Shown: positions 54,583 through 63,869 of the stretch, piece after piece | Position numbering within the stretch: the stretch's first letter is position 1 | How the letters are laid out: each line of letters begins with the position of its first letter | Assembly (NCBI GenBank): GCA_947650365.1 | Contig: OX393555.1 | Coordinates: 11,141,840-11,205,839 of the forward strand | Source of the DNA: Chamaelirium japonicum | Taxonomy: Eukaryota; Streptophyta; Magnoliopsida; Liliales; Melanthiaceae | Direction of reading: 5' to 3' | DNA: 64,000 nt | Notes under the pieces: generated by a model | Told to the model about the DNA's origin: nothing | What the model saw: only the letters and a program-made list of their open reading frames with translations | Database searches by the model: none | Made by a program: the position numbers and the translations under genes

Positions 54583-55688
54583 ACATTGGCGCTCAGAGCG
54601 TCACTGCGGGCGCCCAGGACGAGAGGCAGATGGCCTGGAGCTGACTCGCAAGAAGCAGCAGTGCCGACACCCAGGGCAAATGGCAGACTGGAGGTCCGGG
54701 GAGAGGCATGGTACAATGTCTTCTCTTCCCGGGTTGTTCGGGTCTTCGAAGGAGGCTTCGAGGGGGAGGTTGCGGTCAAGCACATTTTCCCTCAGAGATT
54801 CGAGACACCGGAGGTGAGATTGGGAGGAGGGTGCGGTCTTGGCACCTCCTCCCCGGCTCGACGGATCATTGCGGTGGGCCGCGATGGCACGGGTACGTGC
54901 GGGTGTCGATCGAGGGGGAGCACCTCGATAGTACGATAAGTCGTAGATAAGCGAACTGATATGGAATGTCTATGTGTGACTGGTGAAGGTGTCGATAGGT
55001 ATCGGTGCGGGTCGCCGACGGGTGCGGTAGCAGCAGGCACGGTCGCGAACACTACTGCGATTTAGCAGGACGCGAAGGCTATCGACGGATGGCTGACAAA
55101 GACGACGACGATTGTGGTGGCGGCGGACTCAGCTGTAGGCACACCTGTGGTACAACAAGGTGTTGAAGATGAGTACAGAAGCGTTGGCCGATGTGCGACT
55201 GCTTAGGCACTAGCTGTTGTGTTGTGGTGGACGGGCGCTGGATCGGAGCGCAAGGGTGTGGTGATGATCTACCGATCAGAGCGCCGGGCGTGGTGTATGG
55301 TCACCAAAAAAAAAATTGTTATCTGTGGAGTAGCGCGCTTGCCAACAGGCGAATCACGTTAAAGAATCATGTTTGGCTACGAGACTGCAGTCTCCCCTAT
55401 CGTATGTTTATTTTCCGCGAAATCTCCAACAATGGGTATCAGAGCTCCGGTTCCAGTCCAGGAACAGGTGGCAGTTGTGCGAGATAAAGGGAGAGTAGTT
55501 GGGGGCATGGAGCAGGAGGCCTCTCTTTCATGGATTGAGGGGGAATTGTTGGGTTTGGTAGCCTATGAGGCTCGGCCCAAAGTAAACCCATCCCATTGAA
55601 ATTTGCTTGGTGCTGAAGCAAAGGCAATGGGCGATTGGATTGGGTTGGCCAAAGGGTTTGGATGAGGGTTTGGAGGGACAGAGCTACA
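54583..55688 (+). other. TRIM-like internal region, non-coding
   Basis: No retroviral-type protein is seen. The part 54960-55305 shares ordered blocks with 20390-20720. At 55405-55446 there is a CTCCAACA-ATG-GGTATCAGAGC arrangement, which is how a Ty1/copia LTR end meets a Met-tRNA primer site, so this interior may itself be assembled from an older element. Frames of 75-119 codons are not credible. Confidence 0.5.
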
Positions 55689-55782
55689 CTTGCACGTGAA
55701 GTCAATCCCGTATGGGATTGGGACTCCCATACACACACACACGCTTGGCTTTATCTCTTGCTATAAAAGGAGGTGTGATCCT
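55689..55782 (+). repeat. Right TRIM-like LTR, first part
   Basis: Matches 54331-54423 and is broken at ATCCT, the target duplication of the retrotransposon at 55783. The match resumes at 63870. Confidence 0.75.
55778..55782. repeat. Target-site duplication of 8-kb LTR element, left
   Basis: ATCCT directly before the LTR start TGTGGG; the same five bases follow the right LTR at 63865-63869. Confidence 0.92.
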
Positions 55783-56396
55783 TGTGGGTGCAAAAATTGT
55801 ACCGGACCAGATCAGAGCAGCATGGGCCCGCGCAACGGCCCAAATGGGTAAGCCCGCCTGGGCTCACATGGGCCCACTTTACGAGGCTCGCAGATCAAGC
55901 CCTACCCCTTATTGGGCCCGAACAACGGCCCAATAAGGGCCCAGCAAGGAGGCCCAGAACCAGTGCCACGTCATCAGCGCCACGTCATCACTGCCATATC
56001 GGACACGTGCCTACGCTATAAAAGGACCCCCAAGGCATCCAGGAAGGGGGTTGGTGATTCGATCAGAGGAAGAGGATTCCAGAGCAAGTGCTAGAGCTCA
56101 ATTCTCTCCTTCTTGCACTCTTCTAGTTGCTCCGTGCAACCCCACTGTACGAAGCTTCTCTCGGCCTGTCGAGAGAACGCTCAACCCTCCATACTCAAAT
56201 TATAGTGAAGATCAGGTGGCACCTCTCGCCCGGAGACGTAGGTCGTAAGGCCGAACTCCGTCACCAATCCTTGTGTCATCGCTCTTTATTCTCTCTATCT
56301 ATTCTCCCATCTCTCTAACTCTACAAACAATCCAATTCAATCAAGGCTGTGGGGGCGGGATTCTCGATCAAGGCGGCTCCGAAATTTCCCCCCACA
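55783..56396 (+). repeat. 5' LTR of 8-kb element
   Basis: 614 bp, identical in length to the right LTR, with about five substitutions by eye. It holds a 13-bp inverted repeat around CCCTTATTGGGCC / GGCCCAATAAGGG (about 55906-55939), two CCACGTCATCA copies and an ACACGTGC box at 55964-56010, and a TATA box CTATAAAAGG at 56016. Confidence 0.95.
56016..56025 (+). promoter_or_regulatory. LTR TATA box
   Basis: CTATAAAAGG, about 10-50 bases after a cluster of ACGT-core motifs (two CCACGTCATCA, one ACACGTGC). The same arrangement is at 63484 in the right LTR. The ACGT elements are typical bZIP binding sites, so stress- or ABA-type induction is possible. Confidence 0.7.
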
Positions 56397-56537
56397 ATCT
56401 TTGGCGCCGTCTGTGGGATATCGTTAGAGGTCTTACCCACACCTCTACCGACTCCTATTCAACTTGTGGTGACGAGCCACAAGTCCTTCTCCAAAATCAA
56501 CATCAACGCCATCATCACGCCGACATCAACACGCTCG

Positions 56538-56795
56538 ATGGTGAAGGCCAGCACTAACCCACCAAAGGCGGGTGCTAAACGAACAAACGATATGCTGATC
56601 GAAGAAGAACAAAAAGTCTCGGTTGCAACCAACCGAAGAAATGTTCGGGAGCGGCTGGGGCCGCAAGGCAGCCATCCAGAAGGGCACAGCGATCGGCGAG
56701 ACCCATCATCCCCGAGGCGTCGATCTGGCAAAAAACACGCTATTCAAGGGAGCAAGCCTCAGGCTACATTTGAGATCTCGACTGCTGATTTCTAG
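56538..56795 (+). pseudogene. Gag-leader-like ORF remnant
   Basis: From the ATG at 56538 a basic, low-complexity frame of about 85 codons (KRTNDMLIEEEQK, then RRRSGKKH) ends at TAG 56793-56795; directly after, the same strand reads LLKKNAALEQERDSLRKAAE, a coiled-coil typical of Tat-lineage gag N-termini. It looks like the start of a gag gene cut off by the arrays. No nucleocapsid or pol motif follows. Confidence 0.45.
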
Positions 56796-56918
56796 CTACT
56801 AAATCTCCTCAAGAAGAATGCGGCCCTCGAGCAAGAGAGGGATTCCCTAAGAAAGGCGGCTGAAAGAGCGGGGGTTATGGCCCACAACTCTCTAGCTACT
56901 GATAAAGACCGATAGAAA

Positions 56919-57690
56919 AGCTCCTAGCAACCCAGGTCAATCAAAGACCTTTGATTCCGCCCATTCAAGTCGGAAGCTCGAAGGCAATTCGGCTACGCCC
57001 TTTCAAGGCTAAAGTCCGACAAAAAGGCTCCTGGCAACCCAGGTCAACCAAAGACCTTCGATTCCGCCCATTCAAGTCGGAAGCTCGAAGGCAATTCGGC
57101 TACGCCCTTTCAAGGCTAAAGTCCGACAAAAAGGCTCCTGGCAACCCAGGTCAACCAAAGACCTTCGATTCCGCCCATTCAAGTTGGAAGCTCGAAGGCA
57201 ATTCGGCTACGCCCTTTCAAGGCAAAAGTCCGACAAAAAGGCTCCTGGCAACCCAGGTCAACCAAAGACCTTCGATTCCGCCCATTCAAGTCGGAAGCTC
57301 GAAGGCAATTCGGCTACGCCCTTTCAAGGCAAAAGTCCGATAAAAAGGCTCCTGGCAACCCAGGTCAACCAAAGACCTTCGATTCCGCCCATTCAAGTCG
57401 GAAGCTCGAAGGCAATTCGGCTACGCCCTCTCAAGGCTAAAGTACGATAAAAAGGCTCCTGGCAACCCAGGTCAACCAAAGACCTTCGATTCCGCCCATT
57501 CAAGTTGGAAGCTCGAAGGCAATTCGGCTACGCCCTTCCAAGGCGAAAGTCCGATAAAAATGCTCCTGGCAACCCAGGTCAACCAAAGACCTTCGATTCC
57601 GCCCATTCAAGTCGGAAGCTCGAAGGCAATTCGGCTACGCCCTTTCAAGGCGAAAGTCAGATAAAAATACTCCAGACAATCCAGGTCAAG
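56919..57690 (+). repeat. Tandem array A, 107-bp period, about 7 units
   Basis: Units with GGCTCCTGGCAACCCAGGTC recur at 57026, 57133, 57240, 57347, 57454 and 57561, exactly 107 bp apart, with few substitutions. Edges are more diverged. The short dyad CCTGGcaaCCCAGG is present in each unit. Confidence 0.95.
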
Positions 57691-57713
57691 CTAAACTATC
57701 AACTATACTTATC

Positions 57714-59262
57714 CGAGGTGACCAATGCCTCGGCACTCTACAAGCCCAAGGCGTAGCCCTTGGCACTCGAAGATAAAGTCCGAGGCGATCAATGCCTCGG
57801 CACTCTACAAGCCCAAGGCCCAGCCCTTGGCACTCGAAGACAAAGTCCAAGGCGACCAACTCCTCGGCACTCTACAAGCCCAAGGCCCAGCCCTTGGCAC
57901 TCGAAGACAAAGTCCGAGGCGACCAATGCCTCGGCATTCTACAAGCCCAAGGTGTAGCCCTTGGCACTCGAAGATAAAGTCTGAGGCGATCAATGCCTCG
58001 GCACTCTACAAGCCCAAGGCGTAGCCCTTGGCACTCGAAGATAAAGTCCGAGGCGACCAATGCCTCGGCACTCTACAAGCCCAAGGCCTAGCCCTTGGCA
58101 CTCGAAGACAAAAGTCCGAGGCGACCAATGCCTCGGCACTCTACAAGCCCAAGTCCCAGTCCTTGGCACTTGAAGACAAAGTCCGAGGCGACCAATGCCT
58201 CGGCACTCTACAAGCCCAAGGCCCAGCCCTTGGCACTCGAAGACAAAGTCCAAGGCGACCAACGCCTCGGCACTCTACAAGCCCAAGGCCCAGCCCTTGG
58301 CACTCGAAGACAAAGTCCGAGGCGACCAATGCCTCGGCATTCTACAAGCCCAAGGCGTAGCCCTTGGCACTCGAAGATAAAGTCCGAGGCGATCAATGCC
58401 TCGGCACTCTACAAGCCCAAGGCGTAGCCCTTGGCACTCGAAGATAAAGTCCGAGGCGACCAATGCCTCGGCACTCTACAAGCCCAAGGCCTAGCCCTTG
58501 GCACTCGAAGATAAAAGTCCGAGGCGACCAGTACCTCGGCACTCTACAAGCCCAAGTCCCAGTCCTTGGCACTTGAAGACAAAGTCCGAGGCGACCAATG
58601 CCTCGGCACTCTACGAGCCCAAGGCCTAGCCCTTGGCACTCGAAGATAAAAGTCTGAGGCGACCAATGCCTCGGCACTCTACAAGCCCAAGTCCCAGTCC
58701 TTGGCACTTGAAGATAAAGTCCGAGGCGACCAATGCCTCAGCACTCTACAAGCCCAAGGCCTAGCCCTAGGCACTCGAAGATAAAAGTCCGAGGCAACCA
58801 ATGCCTCGGCACTCTACAAGCCCAAGTCCCAGTCCTTGGCACTTGAAGACAAAGTCCGAGGCGACCAATGCCTCGGCACTCTACGAGCCCAAGGCCTAGC
58901 CCTTGGCACTCGAAGATAAAAGTCCGAGGCGACCAATGCCTCGGCACTCTACAAGCCCAAGTCCCAGTCCTTGGCACTTGAAGACAAAGTCCGAGGCGAC
59001 CAATGCCTCGGCACTCTACGAGCCCAAGGCCCAGTCCTTGGCATTCGAAGATAAAGTCCGGGGTGACCAATGCCTTGGCACTCTACAAGCCCAAGGCCCA
59101 GTCCTTGGCACTTGAAGACAAAGTCCGAGGCGACCAATGCCTCGGCACTCTACGAGCCCAAGGCCCAGTCCTTGGCATTCGAAGAAAAAGTCCGAGGCGA
59201 CCAACACCTCGGCACTCTATAATCCCAAGGCCCTACCCTTGACACATAAAGATAAAGTCCGA
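57714..59262 (+). repeat. Tandem array B, 67-bp period, about 23 units
   Basis: Units of 67 bp (68 where an extra A occurs) with two hairpins each: CCGAGGC-GACCAAT-GCCTCGG and CCAAGG-CCCAGC-CCTTGG. Sub-families differ in the second hairpin loop (GCGTAG, CCCAG, CCTAG), and a three-unit higher-order pattern is visible at 58480-58990. Frames across it on both strands are by-products. Confidence 0.95.
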
Positions 59263-59735
59263 GATGTCGTCGCCGACATATTGGCATTCGATCAAAAGTC
59301 CAGGCTTAGTCCTGTCACTCAGGTCCAAGCATTAGATTGTCAATGGCCATCACCTTTTCTCGACGACTAACGGTTCCAAGCCGGTCAGGGGGTGGTTGGT
59401 CTGACTCTGTCAGTGCGTGTCTCCACACTGGTGCAGTCGACGGTGGGTAACACAGGATAAAATGGTGCTTTCTTGATCCTGGCCAAGTCAACACCCTCGC
59501 GTGACCGTAGTACCTGGTGAATACAGTAACCAGGTACGGTAATACATTGGGTGAAGACCGGCTGGCCATCATGCGATGTCATCCTAGATTATCTCTAAGA
59601 TACCCCCTCGAATATAGCATTGTCCCTCGCCGACATCCCCGCGCACCAGCGTTTTACCGAAAAAGTATCGGTTTCGAATGGGGCTGAAATTCGAAAAACA
59701 CACTATTTTCAATACCGACACTTTTTGGCCTCTTC
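59263..59735 (+). other. Unique spacer between arrays B and C
   Basis: No tandem structure and no recognised coding block. It ends in ACACTATTTTCAATACCGACA-CTTTTTGGCC, a phrase echoed near 62941 and 63084. Confidence 0.5.
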
Positions 59736-61362
59736 TAGCAGCCTACCCCTCGGTTTCGTCAGAAAACCGAGAGGGGGGGTGTGTCGGCATCAACAAGCAG
59801 CCCACCCCTCGGTTTCGTCAGAAAACCGAGAGGGGGTGTGTGTCGGCATCAACAAGCAGCCCACCCCTCGGTTTCGTCAGAAAATCGAGAGGGGGGGTGT
59901 GTCGGCATCAACAAGCAGCCCACCCCTCGGTTTCGTTAGAAAACCGAGAGGGGGTGTGTGTCGGCATCAACAAGCAGCCCACCCCTCGGTTTCGTTAGAA
60001 AACCGAGAGGGGGTGTGTGTCGGCATCAACAAGCAGCCCACCCCTCGGTTTCGTTAGAAAACCGAGAGGGGGTGTGTGTCGGCATCAACAAGCAGCCTAC
60101 CCCTCGGTTTCGTCAGAAAACCGAGAGGGGGGGGGGGTGTGTCGGCATCAACAAGCAGCCCACCCCTCGGTTTCGTCAGAAAACCGAGAGGGGGTGTGTG
60201 TCGGCATCACAAGCAGCCCACCCCTCGGTTTCGTCAAAAAACGAGAGGGGGTGTGTGTCGGCATCAACAAGCAACCCCCCCTCGGTTTTGCAGAAAAACC
60301 AAGTGGAGAGGGGGGTGACGACACACCATCAGCACACTACTCGGTTTCGTCAGAAAACCGAGAGGGGGTGTGTGTTAGCATCAACAAGCAGCCCCCCCTC
60401 GGTTTCGCACAAAAACCGAGTGGGGAAAGGGTGACAGCACACCATCAGCAGCACACCCCTCGGTTTCGTCAGAAAACCGAGAGGGGGTGTGTGTCGGCAT
60501 CAACGAGCAACTCTCCCTCAGTTTCGCACAAAAACCGAGTGGGGAGGGGGTGACGGCACACCATCAGCACACCCTCGTTTTTGTTAGAAAACCGAGAGGG
60601 GGTGTGTGTCGGCATCAACAAGCAACCCCCCCCTCGGTTTCGCACAAAAACCGAGTGGGAGGGGTGACAGCACACCATCAGCATACCCCTCGGTTTCGTC
60701 AGAAAACCGAGAGGGGGGGTGTGTCGGCATCAACAAGCAGCCCACCCCTCGGTTTCGTCAGAAAACCGAGAGGGGGTGTGTGTCGGCATCAACAAGCAAC
60801 CCCCCCTCGGTTTTGCACAAAAACCGAGTGGGGAAGGGGTGACGGCACACATCAGCAGCACACCCCTCGGTTTCGTCAGAAAACCGAGAGGGGGGGTGTG
60901 TCGGCATCAACAAGCAACCCCCCCTCGGTTTCGCACAAAAACCGAGTGGAGAGGGGGTGACGACACACCATCAGCATACCCCTCGGTTTCGTCAGAAAAC
61001 CGAGAGGGGGGGGTGTGTCGGCATCAACAAGCAGCCCACCCCTCGGTTTCGTCAGAAAACCGAGAGGGGGGGTGTGCCGGCATCAACAAGCAGCCCACCC
61101 CTCGGTTTCGTCAGAAAACCGAGAGGAGGGGTGTGTCGGCGTCAACAAGCAGCCCACCCCTCGGTTTCGTCAGAAAACCGAGAGGGAGGTGTGTCGGCAT
61201 CAAGATGCATCCCACCACTCGGTTTCGTCAGAAAACCGAGAGGGGGGGTGCGTCGGCATCAACAAGCAGCCCACCCTTCGGTTTCGTCAGAAAACCGAGA
61301 GGGGGGTGCGTCGGCATCAACAAGCAGCCCACCCCTCGGTTTTGTCAAAACTGAGAAAAGGA
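59736..61362 (+). repeat. Tandem array C, about 59-bp period, hairpin units
   Basis: About 27 units based on CAGCCCACCCCTCGGTTTCG, TCAGAAAACCGAGAGGGGG and TGTGTGTCGGCATCAACAAG. Each unit forms CTCGGTTT-loop-AAACCGAG, extended by CACCCC/GGGGTG. Two loop types alternate in the middle (cgtcaga and cgcacaa) while the stem is kept. Confidence 0.95.
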
Positions 61363-61439
61363 GGGGGGTCTTGGATTCTATAGCAACGCTCCTCTCGATT
61401 TTAAAAAAAAAAAAGGGGGAGGGAAGTGCCGAATCCGTC

Positions 61440-62000
61440 ACGTGTGAAAGAAAGAGAGTAAAGAGAGAGAGAAGCCTGCTATCTCACCCAAGTCCAAAGC
61501 AAAGAGAGAGAGAGAAGCCGGCTCTCTCACCAAAATCCAAAGCAAATAGAGAGAGAAGTTGCTATCTGACCGTGGACCGAAGGCAATGAAAAGAAAGAGA
61601 GGAGAGCAAAGAAAGGAAAGCAAACAAAGGAAAGAGAGAGAGTGCTGCTCTCTCATCAAAAAAAGAAGAAGCCAAAGAAAGAAAAAGGGCAGAGAAAGGA
61701 AAAAAAACCCCTTCTTGCCATGCCTCCTTCCCACTCGTGCATGGATCGTGCTCTCTCATGCATGGATCGCGCTCTCTCCCTCCCACTCGTGCATGGATCG
61801 CGCCCCTCTTGCCGTGCCTCCTTCTTTGGTGTACAGCACAAACAAAAAGCCAAAGAAACAGAGCAGAGAAAGGAAAGAACGGGAAACGGAAGGAGAGAGA
61901 GAGGGCCCGACTCGTGCCCGCAGCCCCCCTCTCCGATCCGATCGGGGCCAGCCCCCCGGCCGCGACCGGCCGTCGCCAGTCTCCTCCCTCCCGTCTGCAC
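61440..62000 (+). repeat. Purine-rich AAAGAGAG/GAAAGGA region
   Basis: AAAGAGAGAGAGAAG units of about 54 bp (CAAAGCAAAGAGAGAGAGAAG at 61494) and a duplicated phrase TCGTGCATGGATCG (61735-61800). No protein. Confidence 0.7.
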
Positions 62001-62075
62001 CGCAGGAACAAGGGAGCCGCCCCGATCTCCGCCATCCCTCCTCTCTGCCGCTCCACTCGCCCTGCCACCGTCGCC

Positions 62076-62387
62076 ATGGACGCCGTCGCCGACTGGGGCC
62101 TGACTCCCCTGCATGCCGCCGACGAGGAGGTCTTCGACCTGATCAAGCGGGAGAAGCGCCGGCAGTGCCGAGGGATCGAGCTGATCGCATCGGAGAACTT
62201 CACCTCGTTCGCTGTCATCGAGGCCCTCGGCAGCTCCCTCACCAACAAGTACTCCGAGGGCATGCCAGGCGCGCGCTACTACAGCGGCAACGAGTTCACC
62301 GACGAGATCGAGAACCTCTGCCGCTCCCGCGCCCTCGCCGCCTTCCACCTCGACCCCGCCCGCTGGGGCGTCAACGTGCAGCCCTAC
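62076..62387 (+). pseudogene. Captured serine hydroxymethyltransferase 5' part
   Basis: From the ATG at 62076 about 104 residues match the N-terminus of plant cytosolic SHMT, the PLP enzyme that moves a one-carbon unit between serine and tetrahydrofolate: [14 protein letters not shown], then [20 protein letters not shown], then [19 protein letters not shown] and RWGVNVQPY. The match stops at NVQPY, before the catalytic core and the PLP lysine. About 80 bases upstream resemble its leader. The frame stays open after the match through a Pro/Ala-rich stretch to an A-tract (62540-62559). It is in sense with the LTR promoter, so a fusion transcript is possible. It cannot encode an active enzyme. 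Few, if any, disabling changes are visible in the captured part. Confidence 0.9.
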
Positions 62388-62539
62388 CTCGGCCTGGACC
62401 CCGTGCTCGCCGCCGTTCCACAGCCGCCGCCTGCGCCTCCCATGCCCGCGCCGACTGCGTCGCCCGTGCCCACCGCCTGGGCCTTGCCTGCGTCGACCTC
62501 CGCGCCGTCACTGTCGCCTGTTGTTGTGCCTTGGCGAAC

Positions 62540-62559
62540 AAAAAAAAAAAAAAAAAAAA
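62540..62559 (+). repeat. A-tract downstream of captured SHMT part
   Basis: Nineteen to twenty A between GGCGAAC and CAACAGAG. It could be a relic of a poly-A tail from an RNA intermediate or simple slippage in a purine-rich region. Confidence 0.7.
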
Positions 62560-62798
62560 CAACAGAGAAGGAAAGAGAGAGAGAGGGACTCTCTCTCACG
62601 TGAATGAAAAACAGAGAGAGAGAGGGGCGTCCGCTCTCACATGCAGGTCAAAGCCAAAGAAAGGGGAAAGAGAGAGAGAAAGGAAAGACAGAGAGAGAGG
62701 GACGTCCGCTGTCCCGTTTGAGTCAGAGCCAAAGAGGAAAGAGAGAGAGAGAAAGGAAAGAGAGAGAGAGAGAGAAAAACTGTTCTTTCACCAAAAGG
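62560..62798 (+). repeat. Purine-rich GAGAGAG/GAAAGG region
   Basis: Repeats of AAAGGGAAAGAGAGAGAG type, similar to 61440-61640, so this block flanks the captured SHMT part on both sides. Confidence 0.7.
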
Positions 62799-63115
62799 CT
62801 CTCGGTATGCTCTCGGTACCCTCTCGGTATGCACTCGGTATGCTCTCGGTACCCACTCGGTATGCACTCGGTACCCTCTCGGTATCCACTCGGTCGGAAA
62901 ACGCACTACCTTTTCGGAAACACCCCCTTGCAAAACCGAGACTTTTTGGCTTGCACCAAAAGGGTCTCGGTAACCACTCGGTATGCTCTCGGTACCCACT
63001 CGGTATGCACTCGGTACCCTCTCGGTATCCACTCGGTCGGAAAACGCACTGTTTCTTCGGAAACACCCCCTCACAAAACCGAGACTTTTTGGCTCGCGCC
63101 AAAAAGGGTCTCGGC
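62799..63115 (+). repeat. Array D: 11-bp CTCGGTA repeats and long hairpins
   Basis: Nine 11-bp units of CWCTCGGTAYS type at 62799-62897 and seven at about 62964-63040, each block followed by GGAAAACGCACT and an ACCGAGAC ... GTCTCGGT hairpin (62935-62971; 63078-63114) in which TTTTGG and CCAAAA also pair. Confidence 0.9.
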
Positions 63116-63250
63116 ATCGGCGGAAGAAGGCTCTGCTAATACGAACCGCGGCACCGACAACCCTCGCCAACCGCGCCAGGATCCTAAAGCGTTTGCACCT
63201 TGGAATCCCAGCCGACCCAGGTGGTCCTGACCCGACTGGGAGGGGGTAAC

Positions 63251-63864
63251 TGTGGGTGCAAAAATTGTACCAGACCAGATCAGAGTAGCATGGGCCCGTG
63301 CAACGGCCCAAATGGGTAAGCCCGCCTGGGCTCACATGGGCCCACTTTACGAGGCTCGCAGATCAAGCCCTACCCCTTATTGGGCCCGAACAACGGCCCA
63401 ATAAGGGCCCAGCAAGGAGGCCCAGAACCAGTGCCACGTCATCAGCGCCACGTCATCACTGCCATATCGGACACGTGCCTACGCTATAAAAGGACCCCCA
63501 AGGCATCCAGGAAGGGGGTTGGTGATTCGATCAGAGGAAGAGGATTCCAGAGCAAGTGCTAGAGCTCAATTCTCTCCTTCTTGCACTCTTCTAGTTGCTC
63601 CGTGCAACCCCACTGTACGAAGCTTCTCTCGGCCTGTCGAGAGAACGCTCAACCCTCCATACTCAAATTATAGTGAAGATCAGGTGGCACCTCTCGCCCG
63701 GAGACGTAGGTCGTAAGGCCGAACTCCGTCACCAATCCTTGTGTCATCGCTTTTTATTCTCTCTATCTATTCTCCCATCTCTCTAACTCTACAAACAATC
63801 CAATTCAATCAAGGCTGTGGGGGCGGGATTCTCGATCAAGGCGGCTCGGAAATTTCCCCCCACA
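63251..63864 (+). repeat. 3' LTR of 8-kb element
   Basis: 614 bp, preceded by the purine tract GGGAGGGGGTAAC and followed by the duplication ATCCT. About five differences from the 5' LTR: near 63272, 63286, 63299, 63752 and 63848. Confidence 0.95.
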
Positions 63865-63869
63865 ATCCT
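63865..63869. repeat. Target-site duplication of 8-kb LTR element, right
   Basis: ATCCT, identical to 55778-55782. Confidence 0.92.

Larger units (their letters stand above)
55783..63864 (+). mobile_element. Non-autonomous LTR retrotransposon with hairpin arrays
   Basis: An 8082-bp element with 614-bp LTRs (55783-56396 and 63251-63864), each starting TGTGGGTGC and ending CCCCACA, and perfect 5-bp duplication ATCCT. A primer site TTGGCGCCGTCTGTGGGA at about 56401, matching the 3' end of tRNA-Asp over its first bases as in Tat/Athila elements, and a purine tract GGGAGGGGGTAAC before the right LTR show plus orientation. The interior has a short gag-like leader, tandem arrays of 107, 67, about 59 and 11 bp, and a captured SHMT gene part. 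No protease, reverse transcriptase or integrase is present, so it must move in trans, like large retrotransposon derivatives (LARDs). Confidence 0.93.

Noticed and set aside
57725-59242. Frames on both strands through array B.
   Set aside because: They are by-products of the 67-bp repeat, open on both strands with period-shifted copies.
59620-61589. Overlapping frames of 150-210 codons across array C.
   Set aside because: All three frames are open because the unit lacks stops. The peptides are translations of the hairpin repeat.
62076-62387. A functional SHMT gene.
   Set aside because: Only about the first 104 residues are present, with no PLP-lysine region and no downstream exons before the LTR.
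61559-63139. A 526-codon open frame through the purine-rich region and array D.
   Set aside because: It is low complexity (Lys/Glu/Arg-rich), crosses the captured SHMT part in the wrong frame, and covers 11-bp repeats.
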